Shown here piece by piece: positions 34,611 through 43,474 of a stretch of 64,000 nucleotides of DNA (positions are counted from its first letter, which is position 1; each line of letters starts with the position of its first letter). The DNA comes from JAOPZW01 sp036379935 (GTDB lineage: Bacteria > Actinomycetota > Thermoleophilia > Solirubrobacterales > Solirubrobacteraceae). Both the position numbers and the translations under genes were made by a program. The notes below the pieces were generated by a model that searched no databases, had not been told where the DNA came from, and was given only the letters and a program-made list of their open reading frames with translations. The DNA lies in the NCBI GenBank assembly GCA_036379935.1, contig DASVFT010000050.1, positions 1-64,000 on the forward strand, read 5' to 3'.

Positions 34611-36608
34611 ATGGCCTCCTCCGACATCGAACGCCTCAGCATCGACACCATCCGCACGCTGTCCATGGACGCCGTCCAGGCGGCCAACTCCGGGCACCCC
34701 GGGCTGCCGATGGCGATGGCCCCCGCCGCGTACCTGCTCTTCACGCGGATCATGGCCCACAACCCCGCCGATCCGCAATGGCCCGATCGCGACCGCTTCA
34801 TCCTCTCGGCCGGCCATGGATCGATGCTCCTGTACTCGGTCCTGCACCTCAGCGGCTACGACCTGTCGCTCGACGAGATCAAGCGCTTCCGCCAGTGGGG
34901 CTCGCTCACGCCCGGCCATCCCGAGCGCGACCGCGTCCACGTCACGCCCGGCGTGGAGATCACCACGGGCCCGCTCGGCCAGGGCTTCGCCAACGGCGTG
35001 GGCATGGCGATGGCCGAGCGCTTCCTGCGCGAGCACTTCGGCGCGGAGGTCCAGAACCACCGGGTCTTCGCCATCGTCTCCGACGGCGACCTCATGGAGG
35101 GCGTCGCCTCGGAGGCGGCCTCGCTGGCCGGCAAGCTCGGCCTCGGGCGGATCGTCTACCTCTACGACGACAACGACATCTCGCTCGACGGGCCGACCGA
35201 GCTGAGCTTCGACACCGAGGACGTCGCCAAGCGCTTCGACGCCTACCGCTGGCACGTGCAGAGCGTCGACGACGTCAACGACCTCAAGGCCCTCGAGGTC
35301 GCCATCGACCAGGCGATGCGCGAGGAGGAGCGTCCCTCGCTCATCCGCGTCAAGACGATCATCGGCTGGCCCGCCCCCAACAAGCAGGGCACGAGCAAGG
35401 CCCACGGAGCGCCGCTGGGCGAGGACGAGGTCCGCGCCACCAAGGAGATCCTGGGCTGGGACCCCGACGCGCACTTCGTCGTCCCCGACGAGGTCCGCGA
35501 GCACTTCGACCAGCGCGCGCGGGGCGCCTCGCTCCAAGCCGAGTGGGAGCAGCGCTACCAGGCCTGGCGCGAGCGCCACGCCGAGCTCGCTCGCCACTGG
35601 GATTGCGCGTGGGCGGGCAAGCCGCTGCCCGGCGTGGCCGAGGCGCTGCGCACGATCGACTGGGGCAAGGACAAGCTCGCCACCCGGGTGGCCGGCCAGA
35701 TGGCGATGACCGCCTTCTCCGACTACGTGCCGACGATGGTCGGCGGCGCCGCCGACCTCAGCGAGTCCACGAAGACGGAGTTCCCCGGCGGCCACGAGCG
35801 GGCGTACCGGCAGGCGCGCCCGGATCGCAACGTCTTCTTCGGCGTGCGCGAGCACGGCATGGGCGGCACGGTCAACGGGCTGGCCGGGCACGGCGGCATC
35901 GTGCGCCCGTACGGCTCGACCTTCCTGCAGTTCGCCGACTACATGCGCGGCTCGGTGCGCCTGTCGGCGCTCATGGGGCTCGAGGTCGCCTGGGTCTACA
36001 CGCACGACTCCGTGGGCCTGGGCGAGGACGGGCCGACGCACCAGCCCGTCGAGCACCTCGCCGCGCTGCGGGCGATCCCGCACCTGGTCGTCATCCGGCC
36101 CGGCGACGCCAACGAGACGGCCGCGGCATGGCGGACGATCCTCGAGGACCTCGACGGGCCGGCGGCGCTGATCCTCTCGCGACAGGACCTCCCGGTCCTG
36201 CCCGACGCCGACTTCGACGGCGTGGCGCGCGGCGCCTACGTCCTGCGCGACGTGGAGGACCCCGAGGTGCTCATCGTGGGGACGGGCTCCGAGGTGTCGG
36301 TCGCCCTGGCCGCCGCCGACCTCCTGGCCGCCGACGACGTCCGCGCACGCGTCGTCTCGATGCCGTCGTGGGAGCTCTTCGAGGCGCAGGACGACGAGTA
36401 CCGCGACGCCGTCCTGCCGCCCGGCCTCCCGTCGGTCGCGGTCGAGGCGGGGGTCGCTCAGGGCTGGGAGCGCTGGGTCGACCGCACGGTGTCTATCGAG
36501 CGCTTCGGCGCCAGCGCCCCCGGCGCGCTGGTCCTCGAGAAGCTCGGGATCACGCCGGAGCACACGGCCCAGACGGCGCGCGAGCTCCTCGGGGCCCTGG
36601 CCACGTAG
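34611..36608 (+). CDS. tkt: Transketolase
   Basis: 665 residues, full length. Seen in order: the N-terminal DTIRTLSMDAVQAANSGHPG with the substrate His, SAGHGSMLLYSVLH, TPGVEITTGPLGQGFANGVG, the TPP-binding GDG region (VSDGDLMEGVASEAASLAGK), GVREHGMGGTVNGLAGHGG with the catalytic Glu, and THDSVGLGEDGPTHQPVEHL. Transfers two-carbon units between ketoses and aldoses in the pentose phosphate pathway, using thiamine diphosphate and a divalent metal. No other pentose phosphate gene is adjacent here. Confidence 0.98.
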   Translation: MASSDIERLSIDTIRTLSMDAVQAANSGHPGLPMAMAPAAYLLFTRIMAHNPADPQWPDRDRFILSAGHGSMLLYSVLHLSGYDLSLDEIKRFRQWGSLTPGHPERDRVHVTPGVEITTGPLGQGFANGVGMAMAERFLREHFGAEVQNHRVFAIVSDGDLMEGVASEAASLAGKLGLGRIVYLYDDNDISLDGPTELSFDTEDVAKRFDAYRWHVQSVDDVNDLKALEVAIDQAMREEERPSLIRVKTIIGWPAPNKQGTSKAHGAPLGEDEVRATKEILGWDPDAHFVVPDEVREHFDQRARGASLQAEWEQRYQAWRERHAELARHWDCAWAGKPLPGVAEALRTIDWGKDKLATRVAGQMAMTAFSDYVPTMVGGAADLSESTKTEFPGGHERAYRQARPDRNVFFGVREHGMGGTVNGLAGHGGIVRPYGSTFLQFADYMRGSVRLSALMGLEVAWVYTHDSVGLGEDGPTHQPVEHLAALRAIPHLVVIRPGDANETAAAWRTILEDLDGPAALILSRQDLPVLPDADFDGVARGAYVLRDVEDPEVLIVGTGSEVSVALAAADLLAADDVRARVVSMPSWELFEAQDDEYRDAVLPPGLPSVAVEAGVAQGWERWVDRTVSIERFGASAPGALVLEKLGITPEHTAQTARELLGALAT

Positions 36609-36632
36609 CCGCGGGGCGCGCGGGGCGCGGGT

Positions 36633-36654
36633 GCGCGGGCGTGCCAGCCCGCGC
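36633..36654. terminator. Bidirectional hairpin between convergent genes
   Basis: GCGCGGGC (36633-36640) pairs perfectly with GCCCGCGC (36647-36654) around a 6-nt loop. It sits between the tkt stop and the stop of the minus-strand wall enzyme, with the right arm touching that stop codon. No T-tract is present, as is usual in such GC-rich genomes. Confidence 0.5.
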
Positions 36655-38072
36655 TAGCCGGCCACCGTCACGTGGATCGCGCCGGGCTCGCGCACCCAGG
36701 CGATCAGCCCGCGGGCGGTCAGGCGGTCCAGGACGAACTGGAAGGCGAGGGCCTGCGCGCGGTTGCGGTAGGTGCGCGCGATGTCGAAGGCGAAGCCGGT
36801 GGTGTGCAGCGAGTAGGCGTGGGTCGCCTCGGGTTCGCCGGTGGCCAGCAGCCGCTGGTAGCGCTCGTCGCGGACGGTGCTCGTGACCACCAGCGGCGCC
36901 GTGCCGGAGATGGCGCGCGTGCCCGCGCCGATGGCCTGGAGGACGGCGAGCGCCGGAGGGCGAAGCCCGTTGTAGAGCCGCGGCGACTGGTGGAGGCGCC
37001 CGGCCAGCGCGCCCATCCGCGGGTCGAGCCGCAGGCCCGCGGCGGCCACGCCTCGGGCGTCGAGGACGCGCAGCTCGCCCGAAGCCCGCGCCCGGCCGAC
37101 CGCGAACGGGTCGGCGTAGACCTTCGTGCCGTCGCGCGGGTGGAGCACCTCCTCGGCCGACGCCTTGTGCGCCTGGAGCGTGGCCAGGCGGGCCAGGGCT
37201 GCGGGATCGTCGCGGTACAGGCGCATGATCTCCCGCGCGGCCAGGACCCGCCACAGGTAGGTCGACGAGTCGTCGCCGAGGGAGGCGAGCTTGCGCCACG
37301 CCGCCGGGTGGCGCAGCGGACTGGAGTCGAAGTACAGCTGCGCGTAGGGCACGGCGCCCTCGCCGTAGGCGGCCAGCGCCTGCTGCAGGTTGCCCACGCC
37401 CATGTGGTAGGAGACGACCGCTAGGTCGTCGCGGCCCAGCTTGCGCTTGGCGAAGTCCAGGTAGCGGGCGGTCGCCTCCAGCGCCTTCGCGGGGTCGAAG
37501 CGCTCGTCCACGCGCCGGCGCACGGCCTCGCGCCGGCGCACGCGGTGCCCGCGCAGGATCCCGCGCGTCAGCCGCTCCGAGGCCCGGACGTCGATCCTCA
37601 TCCCGAGGAGCCGCTGGCCGGTCTCGGCCAGGATCTGGGTCAGCCCGACGGCTGAGCGCAGGTCGGTCGCGGCGCGGGCGTCGGCCCGCCCCGCGGACTC
37701 CAGGAAGACGATCGCCTCGATGACGGCCGGATCCAGCCCGTGGCGACGGGCGACGCGGTCGACGAGCGGCCGCCAGCGGGCGGTGCGCTGCGCGGAGGCC
37801 ATGACGCCGCCGGGGCTCTTGGCGTAGAGGACGTGGCTGAGGCCGAAGGCCGCGCGCCGCTCGTAGTCTGCGCGCTGGTCGGTGTCGTAGGCGAAGGGCT
37901 TGGCTGCGGGGACGCCGCCGACCACGCTGGCCCCCAGCGCGCTCTGCGAGCGCTCGTGGCGACGCTCGAGCACGACGAAGGCCGCGACCCCGAGCAGGCA
38001 CAGCACGGCCACAGCCGCCAGCCGACGGCGCGTGTGCACCGAGACGCGTCCCACGCCCCCACCCTGCCACAT
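36654..38072 (-). CDS. Lytic transglycosylase-like and DUF5715 cell-wall protein
   Basis: 472 residues from ATG 38072. One N-terminal membrane/signal segment (RRRLAAVAVLCLLGVAAFVV) is followed by a soluble lysozyme-like transglycosylase domain: VIEAIVFLESAGRADARA (catalytic Glu), LRSAVGLTQIL and LAVVSYHMGVGNLQQAL. The C-terminal ~150 residues match DUF5715, a peptidase-M15-like fold (VVTSTVRDERYQRLLATG, THAYSLHTTGFAFDIAR). It should bind or cleave peptidoglycan outside the membrane. It is divergent from the DNA methyltransferase with only 25 bp between starts. Confidence 0.75.
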   Translation of the reverse strand: MWQGGGVGRVSVHTRRRLAAVAVLCLLGVAAFVVLERRHERSQSALGASVVGGVPAAKPFAYDTDQRADYERRAAFGLSHVLYAKSPGGVMASAQRTARWRPLVDRVARRHGLDPAVIEAIVFLESAGRADARAATDLRSAVGLTQILAETGQRLLGMRIDVRASERLTRGILRGHRVRRREAVRRRVDERFDPAKALEATARYLDFAKRKLGRDDLAVVSYHMGVGNLQQALAAYGEGAVPYAQLYFDSSPLRHPAAWRKLASLGDDSSTYLWRVLAAREIMRLYRDDPAALARLATLQAHKASAEEVLHPRDGTKVYADPFAVGRARASGELRVLDARGVAAAGLRLDPRMGALAGRLHQSPRLYNGLRPPALAVLQAIGAGTRAISGTAPLVVTSTVRDERYQRLLATGEPEATHAYSLHTTGFAFDIARTYRNRAQALAFQFVLDRLTARGLIAWVREPGAIHVTVAG

Positions 38073-38097
38073 CCGCCTGCGGCCCTAACGTGGTGGC

Positions 38098-38994
38098 GTG
38101 CGCCTCGTCGCCGCCTCCGAGCTTCCGCCGCGCGTCGCGCTCGACGACGACCTGCTCGTGCACGGCGACAACCTCGAGGTCCTGCCGCGACTTCCCGACG
38201 CCACCTTCGACCTCGTCTACATCGACCCGCCGTTCAACACGGGTCGCGAGCAGAGGCGCCGCACGCTGCGCGCCGTCGCCGCTGCCGACGGCGACCGCAC
38301 CGGCTTCGCCGGCCGTCGCTACCGCACCGACGAGCTGGGATCGGTGGCCTACGACGACACCTTCGAGGACTACGTCGGCTTCCTCGCGCCGCGCCTGGCG
38401 CAGGCGCGGCGGGTGCTCGCCGCCCACGGCACGCTCTACGTTCACCTCGACCCGCGCGAGAGCCACTACGTCAAGGTCCACCTGGACGAGCTCTTCGGTC
38501 GCGACTGCTTCCTCAACGAGCTTGTGTGGGCATACGACTACGGGGGCAAGACCCGTCGCCGCTGGCCCCCCAAGCACGACACGATCCTGGTCTACGTCAA
38601 GGACCCGGCCGCGTATCACTTCGACGACGCCGAGGTCGAGCGCATCCCCTACCTGGCGCCGGGGCTCGTCGGACCCGAGAAGGCGGCGCGCGGCAAGCGG
38701 CTCACCGACACGTGGTTCCACACCATCGTGCCGACCAGCGGGCACGAGAAGACCGGCTACCCGACCCAGAAGCCCGAGGGCGTCGTCCGGCGCATCGTGG
38801 CCGCGTCGTCGCGTCCCGGCGGCTGGTGCCTGGACTTCTTCGCCGGCTCGGGAACGCTCGGCGCCGCCGCGCGCGGCCTGGGCCGGCGCTTCGTCCTCGT
38901 CGACAGCCACCCCGACGCCATCGAGGTGGCAGGCCGCCGGCTTGGCGAGCTTACGTCGGCGCCCGCATCGGGCGCCCGACCGGCTCGCGCGTGA
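38098..38994 (+). CDS. Orphan site-specific DNA methyltransferase (N4/N6, beta-class order)
   Basis: 298 residues from GTG 38098. The catalytic motif DLVYIDPPFNTG comes first (residues ~39-50) and the AdoMet motif DFFAGSGTLGAAARG near residue 251, the order of beta-class and Mod-like enzymes; GYPTQKPEGVVRRI precedes it. It should methylate an exocyclic amino group of A or C at a specific sequence. No restriction or specificity gene lies next to it, so it looks solitary. Candidate -10 TAACGT lies 6 nt before the start. The 3' end overlaps the convergent MFS gene by 44 bp. Confidence 0.88.
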   Translation: MRLVAASELPPRVALDDDLLVHGDNLEVLPRLPDATFDLVYIDPPFNTGREQRRRTLRAVAAADGDRTGFAGRRYRTDELGSVAYDDTFEDYVGFLAPRLAQARRVLAAHGTLYVHLDPRESHYVKVHLDELFGRDCFLNELVWAYDYGGKTRRRWPPKHDTILVYVKDPAAYHFDDAEVERIPYLAPGLVGPEKAARGKRLTDTWFHTIVPTSGHEKTGYPTQKPEGVVRRIVAASSRPGGWCLDFFAGSGTLGAAARGLGRRFVLVDSHPDAIEVAGRRLGELTSAPASGARPARA

Positions 38995-40264
38995 AGCGGT
39001 CGGAGGCGAGCCGGTCCTCGCCCACATCGGGCGCGCCCCCGAAGCGCGCGCCCCGCGCTTCGGGGCCCAGCGCGGTGAGGAGGATGACCGCGACGAGCAC
39101 CGGCACGACGACCACGAGCAGAGCGAACGACGGCGAGTGCGAGTCGGCCAGCGAGGTCTGCAGCGGCAGGTTCAACGCCGCCAGCAGGTTGCCCAGCTGG
39201 TAGGTCACGCCCGGGTAGAAGCCGCGGATCTCGTCGGGCGAGAGCTCGGTCAGGTGCGCCGGGATGACGCCCCACGCGCCCTGGACGAAGATCTGCATGA
39301 GGAAGGCGCCCAGGGCCACGCTGGCCAGCGTCGGCGCGTAGGAGAACAGCGGCGCGATCGGCAGGGCCAGCGCCGCGCAGAGCATGATCGTGCGCCGGCG
39401 GCCGAAGTGCTGCGACAGCGCGCCGAAGTAGGCGCCCCCGAGGATGGCCCCGATGTTGTAGATGATGGCCACGAGCACGATCGTGTCGTGGCCGGACCCG
39501 AAGCGGTCCTCGAGGAAGGTCGGGAAGTAGTCCTGGGTGCCGTGGCTCATGAAGTTGAAGGCCGTCATGAGCAGCACGAGGTAGACGAAGCGCCGCAGGA
39601 CGTGGGGCTGCAGGATCACCTCGCGGAAGCCGATACGCGTCTGGCGCTCGCGCTCCTTCGTCGCCTGCCAGACCTCCGATTCCCCGACGCGCATCCGGAT
39701 GAACAGCGCGAGCAGCGCGGGCAGCGCGCCGACGAAGAACAGCCCCCGCCAGCCGGCGATGGGCGTCACGACGAAGAAGGCGATGGCGGCGAAGAGGTAG
39801 CCGACCGGGTAGCCCTGCTGGAGGACGCCCGAGTAGAAGCCGCGCTTCTCCGCGGGGATCTTCTCCATCGCCAGCGAGGCGCCGAGCCCCCACTCGCCGC
39901 CCATGCCGATCCCGTACAGGCAGCGCAGCACGAGGAGCATGGTCAGTGAGCTCGAGAAGCCGGTCAGGAACTCGACGGTCGAGTAGAAGATCACGCAGGC
40001 CAGCAGTGGCGTGCGCCGCCCGACCTTGTCGGCCCAGTAGCCGAAGAGCGCGGCGCCGACCGGCCGCGCGGCCAGCGTCAGCGTGGTGGCCACCGCGACG
40101 TGCGTCTTGGATGTGCCGAAGTCCTTGGCGACGTCGGTGATGACGAAGACGAGCAGGAAGTAGTCGAACGCGTCCATCGCCCAGCCGAGCCAGGCGGCGA
40201 CGAAGGCGTTGCGCTGTTCGCGCGTCAGGCCCGAGGCCTGCTCGCGCAGCATCCGCAGTCCCAT
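38951..40264 (-). CDS. MFS transporter, metabolite:H+ symporter type
   Basis: 437 residues from ATG 40264, with GGAGGG 5 bp upstream. Twelve hydrophobic segments. The first-helix pattern AAWLGWAMDAFDYFLLVFVI and the loop GYWADKVGRRTPLLAC mark the sugar-porter/AAHS-MHS group of major facilitators (sialate, shikimate, aromatic-acid carriers). The substrate is uncertain. The C-terminal ~30 residues are hydrophilic and share DNA with the 3' end of the methyltransferase. Confidence 0.85.
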   Translation of the reverse strand: MGLRMLREQASGLTREQRNAFVAAWLGWAMDAFDYFLLVFVITDVAKDFGTSKTHVAVATTLTLAARPVGAALFGYWADKVGRRTPLLACVIFYSTVEFLTGFSSSLTMLLVLRCLYGIGMGGEWGLGASLAMEKIPAEKRGFYSGVLQQGYPVGYLFAAIAFFVVTPIAGWRGLFFVGALPALLALFIRMRVGESEVWQATKERERQTRIGFREVILQPHVLRRFVYLVLLMTAFNFMSHGTQDYFPTFLEDRFGSGHDTIVLVAIIYNIGAILGGAYFGALSQHFGRRRTIMLCAALALPIAPLFSYAPTLASVALGAFLMQIFVQGAWGVIPAHLTELSPDEIRGFYPGVTYQLGNLLAALNLPLQTSLADSHSPSFALLVVVVPVLVAVILLTALGPEARGARFGGAPDVGEDRLASDRFTREPVGRPMRAPT

Positions 40265-40332
40265 GAGATCCCTCCTTGCGCCCGAACGTACCCGGCGCGC
40301 GGCGTTGCTAACGACGGCTGTTCGCCGCCGGG

Positions 40333-41847
40333 CTAGCCGCCTGCGGCATGGACGGCGAGGACGGCCTCGATGGTGTCGGCCTCCGTGGCCGCCTTGTCGG
40401 GGCGGTGGCGCAGCACGCGCGCGAAGCGCAGCGCGACCCCGCCCGGGTAGCGCGTGCTCGTCTGCACCCCGTCGAAGGCCACCTCGACCACGAGCTCGGG
40501 CCGCACGTGCACGGTCCAGTCGTCGCGGGCGACCTCGAGCGCGAGCAGGCGCTCGGTCTGCCACGCGAGCATGGCGTCGGTCAGGCCCTTGAAGGTCTTG
40601 CCGAGCATGACGAACCCGCCGCCGCCCTCGCGTGCGCCCAGGTGCAGGTTGCTGAGCCACCCGCGGCGGCGACCGTGTCCCCACTCGGCGGCGAGGACGA
40701 CGAGATCGAGCGTGTGGCGCAGCTTGACCTTCAGCCAGCCGGCGCCCCGCCGCCCGGCCGCATACGGGGCGTCGAGCGCCTTGACCACGAGCCCCTCGTG
40801 GCCCGCGGCGAGCGCGGCGTCGAGGAAGGCCTGCGCGCCGCGCGCGTCCTCGACGACGACGCGCGGGACGCGGCTCGCGGCCGGCACGATCTCGGCCAGG
40901 GCCACGGCCCGCTCGGAGCCCGGCCGGTCGATGAGGTCCTCGCCGTCGACGTGCAGCAGGTCGAAGAACAGCGGCGTGAGCGGCACGGATGCGTCGCCCG
41001 TCCGCGTCCCGAAGCGGCTGGCGGTGACCTGGAAGCGATGCGGACGCCCGTCGGCGCGCAGGGCGATGGCCTCGCCGTCGAGCACGAGCTCGCGGGCGGG
41101 AAGGGCCAGGGCCGCCTGCACCACCTCGGGCACGCGCGCCGTGATGTCGTCGAGGCTGCGCGTGAACGCGCGAACCTCGTCGCCGCGGCGATGGACCTGC
41201 AGGCGCGCGCCGTCGAGCTTGTACTCGGCGGCCGCCGCGCCGATGCGCTCGATCGCGCTCTCGACGTCGTCGCCGGGCGCCGCGAGCATCGGCTGGATGG
41301 GCCGCCCGACCTCCAGGCCGATGGCGGCCAGTCCCGGGCCTCCGTGCGCGAGCGCGACCTCCGCCACCGCACCGAGGTCGCCGCGCAGCATGAGCGCGCG
41401 GCGCACCGCGTCGCGCGGGACGCCGGCAGCGCGCGCCACGGCTTCGACCATCACGCCCTCCTGGGCGCCCTGCCGCAGCTCGCCGGTCATCAGCCTCGTC
41501 AGGAAGCGCTGCTCGGCGGCGGTGGCGCCCCCGAACAGCGCGGCGAGCGCCTCGCGGCGCGCGGCCTGCGAGCCAGACCCCGCGAGCGCGCCGATGCGCG
41601 CGCACGCCGCGTCGACCTCCGCGACCTGAAGCGTGGCCGCCGTGGCCGGGGCCGGGAGGTCGCGCAGGCTGCGGTAGCCCACGCCGATCTGGCGCTGGCG
41701 CAGCTCGCCGGACAGGTACGCGACCCCGATCGCGACCTCGGACGGACCCAGCCGGCGCAGCGTCTCGGCCAGCCGCTCGACCTTGGTCGTCCGCGCGGGG
41801 GTGTCGCGTACGACCTCCGACGTCGCGGTCAGCTCGGCCAGGAGCAC
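40333..41847 (-). CDS. ATP-dependent DNA ligase
   Basis: 504 residues from GTG 41847. An N-terminal DNA-binding domain is followed by the adenylation domain with AEYKLDGARLQVHRRG (motif I; the lysine takes AMP), ELVLDGEAIALRADG, EGLVVKALDAPYAAGRRG and GAGWLKVKLRHTLDLVVLAA (motifs IV-V), and an OB-fold. The length and architecture fit the actinobacterial/archaeal LigB-type ligase, not LigD: there is no polymerase or nuclease domain and no Ku neighbour. Seals nicks using ATP; probably a repair role alongside the essential NAD-dependent LigA. Confidence 0.92.
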   Translation of the reverse strand: MLLAELTATSEVVRDTPARTTKVERLAETLRRLGPSEVAIGVAYLSGELRQRQIGVGYRSLRDLPAPATAATLQVAEVDAACARIGALAGSGSQAARREALAALFGGATAAEQRFLTRLMTGELRQGAQEGVMVEAVARAAGVPRDAVRRALMLRGDLGAVAEVALAHGGPGLAAIGLEVGRPIQPMLAAPGDDVESAIERIGAAAAEYKLDGARLQVHRRGDEVRAFTRSLDDITARVPEVVQAALALPARELVLDGEAIALRADGRPHRFQVTASRFGTRTGDASVPLTPLFFDLLHVDGEDLIDRPGSERAVALAEIVPAASRVPRVVVEDARGAQAFLDAALAAGHEGLVVKALDAPYAAGRRGAGWLKVKLRHTLDLVVLAAEWGHGRRRGWLSNLHLGAREGGGGFVMLGKTFKGLTDAMLAWQTERLLALEVARDDWTVHVRPELVVEVAFDGVQTSTRYPGGVALRFARVLRHRPDKAATEADTIEAVLAVHAAGG

Positions 41848-41919
41848 GATGACAATGTGGCAGGCGCCGTCGCCCGCCGCCCGGCAGGCGCCGTCGCTCT
41901 CGGCTCGCGCCCTGTATGA

Positions 41920-42549
41920 ATGGCGGTCGTGCCCAACGCGATGCGCTCGTTCGACCCTCGTCGCGTCGGCCGGCTGGAATGCGAGACCTGGGTCACCTAC
42001 TACCGGCGCGAGTGGTGGAAGTTCCTGCGCGCGGCGGTGTCGGTGACGCGCCACGCCTTCGCGCTCTCGTGGCCGGCCACGCTACGCGGGGCGTGGCTCG
42101 TCCTGCGCGCCAACCAGCTCTGGGCGCCGTATCCCGACAACGACCCCGACGGAGCGCGGCGGTGCATGCGCAGCTTCTACGCGCTCGTGGCGCGACGGCA
42201 CGGCGAGACGTTCGACGTCGCCGAGGCGGCGCGGCTCGAGGTCGAGTGGTGGCGCATTCACCGCTCGCTCCAGCGCGAGGACCCGGACGGCGACGAGGCC
42301 GCGCTGGTCGATGCGCTCGCGGCGCTCTACGCGCACGTGTATGCGGTGCCTGCGGCCGACGTGCGCCTGGCCGCGCAGGAGCGGGCGCTGGCCATGCGCC
42401 ACTCCGATCGCTGGGTCGGCCAGGGCTGCGATCCCCGCAGCGGGCTCGTGCCCGAGGAGCGTGCCGCGCTCGTGCGGTCCTACGCGGCGCTGCTGGCGGC
42501 GGTGCATCGGCCGGCGCCTGGTACCGGCCCTCGCGCTGCGTCATCCTGA
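41920..42549 (+). CDS. Conserved hypothetical protein, Trp/Arg-rich, next to metF-like gene
   Basis: 209 residues from ATG 41920. Mostly alpha-helical and rich in Trp, Arg and Ala (TWVTYYRREWWKFLRAAVSV; VEWWRIHRSLQREDPDGDEA). A moderately hydrophobic patch near residues 38-62 (RHAFALSWPATLRGAWLVLR) could contact a membrane, but there is no clear transmembrane helix or signal peptide. I do not recognise a family. It ends 9 bp before the MetF-family gene, so the two are probably co-transcribed and may share a folate-related role. Confidence 0.6.
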   Translation: MAVVPNAMRSFDPRRVGRLECETWVTYYRREWWKFLRAAVSVTRHAFALSWPATLRGAWLVLRANQLWAPYPDNDPDGARRCMRSFYALVARRHGETFDVAEAARLEVEWWRIHRSLQREDPDGDEAALVDALAALYAHVYAVPAADVRLAAQERALAMRHSDRWVGQGCDPRSGLVPEERAALVRSYAALLAAVHRPAPGTGPRAASS

Positions 42550-42558
42550 AGGCAGCCC

Positions 42559-43452
42559 GTGCTCGCCGACACGCTCGCCTCCGGCCGCTTCGTGGTGACC
42601 GCGGAGCTCAGCCCACCGCTCGAGCCCGATCCCGAGCCCGTCCGCGAGTCGGCCCGCGCGCTCGCCGGCGTGGTCGACGCCGCCAACGTGACCGACAACC
42701 AGGCGGCGACGGTCAAGATGTCGGCCCTGGCCTGCGCGGCGTGGATGCGCCAGGAAGGGCTCGAGCCGATCCTGCAGCTGACCACCCGCGACCGCAACGT
42801 GATGGCGCTCCAGTCCGACCTGCTGGCGGCGTGGGCGATCGGGGTCGGCACGGTGCTCGTGCTCTCGGGCGATCCGCTGGGCGTCGGGCCCTACGCGTCG
42901 ATCGCCACGCAGGTGGCGGACCTCGACTCGGCGGGACTGGCGCGGCTCGTGGCCGCCATGAACGAGGGCCGCCTCGCGGCCGGCGAGAGGCTGCGGACGC
43001 CGACCGGGTTCCTCGTCGCCAGCGCCGCCAACCCGCTGGTGGACTCGGTGGCGAACGTCGAGTACAAGCTCGACGCCGGCGTACGCTGCCTGCAGACGAA
43101 CGTCGTCTACGACGTCGAGCGCTTCGCGGAGTGGTTCGCGCCGATGGTCAGGGCCGGCGTGACGGAGCGCGCCGCCGTCATCGTCGGCGTGACGCCGCCG
43201 CGCAGCGCTCGCATGCTCGAGCACCTGCACGACGGCATTCCGGGGATCGAGGTCGACGAGGCCACGTTCGCCCGGATGCGCGGCCTCGAGGGCGAGGAGG
43301 CCAAGGCGGCCGGCATCGCGCTCGCGGTGGACGTCATCCAGGGCGTGCGCGCCCTTCCGGGCGTGGCCGGCGTGCACATCATGGCCCCGGGATGGGCGAC
43401 CGAGGCCGTCCCCCGCGTGGTCAGGGCGGCGGGACTGGCTTGGGTTGCGTGA
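42559..43452 (+). CDS. Methylenetetrahydrofolate reductase family protein
   Basis: 297 residues from GTG 42559, the size of single-domain MetF. The barrel starts with RFVVTAELSPPLEPDPEPVR (active-site Glu region) and DAANVTDNQAATVKMSALAC, followed by GLEPILQLTTRDRNVMALQS and VLVLSGDPLGVG, all typical of the FAD-dependent reductase family. It would reduce 5,10-methylene- to 5-methyl-tetrahydrofolate for methionine synthesis. Other members act in C1 degradation routes, so the physiological direction is not certain. Confidence 0.82.
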   Translation: MLADTLASGRFVVTAELSPPLEPDPEPVRESARALAGVVDAANVTDNQAATVKMSALACAAWMRQEGLEPILQLTTRDRNVMALQSDLLAAWAIGVGTVLVLSGDPLGVGPYASIATQVADLDSAGLARLVAAMNEGRLAAGERLRTPTGFLVASAANPLVDSVANVEYKLDAGVRCLQTNVVYDVERFAEWFAPMVRAGVTERAAVIVGVTPPRSARMLEHLHDGIPGIEVDEATFARMRGLEGEEAKAAGIALAVDVIQGVRALPGVAGVHIMAPGWATEAVPRVVRAAGLAWVA

Positions 43453-43474
43453 GCGCAGTGCTATCAGGGAAGCC

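Noticed and set aside
34419..36563. A 714-codon minus-strand frame over transketolase
   Set aside because: Complete overlap with a full-length transketolase; the antisense product is compositionally biased and unrelated to known families.
40333..41847. Possible non-homologous end-joining locus (LigD/Ku)
   Set aside because: The ligase has no polymerase or nuclease domain and no Ku gene is adjacent; it is a LigB-type ligase.
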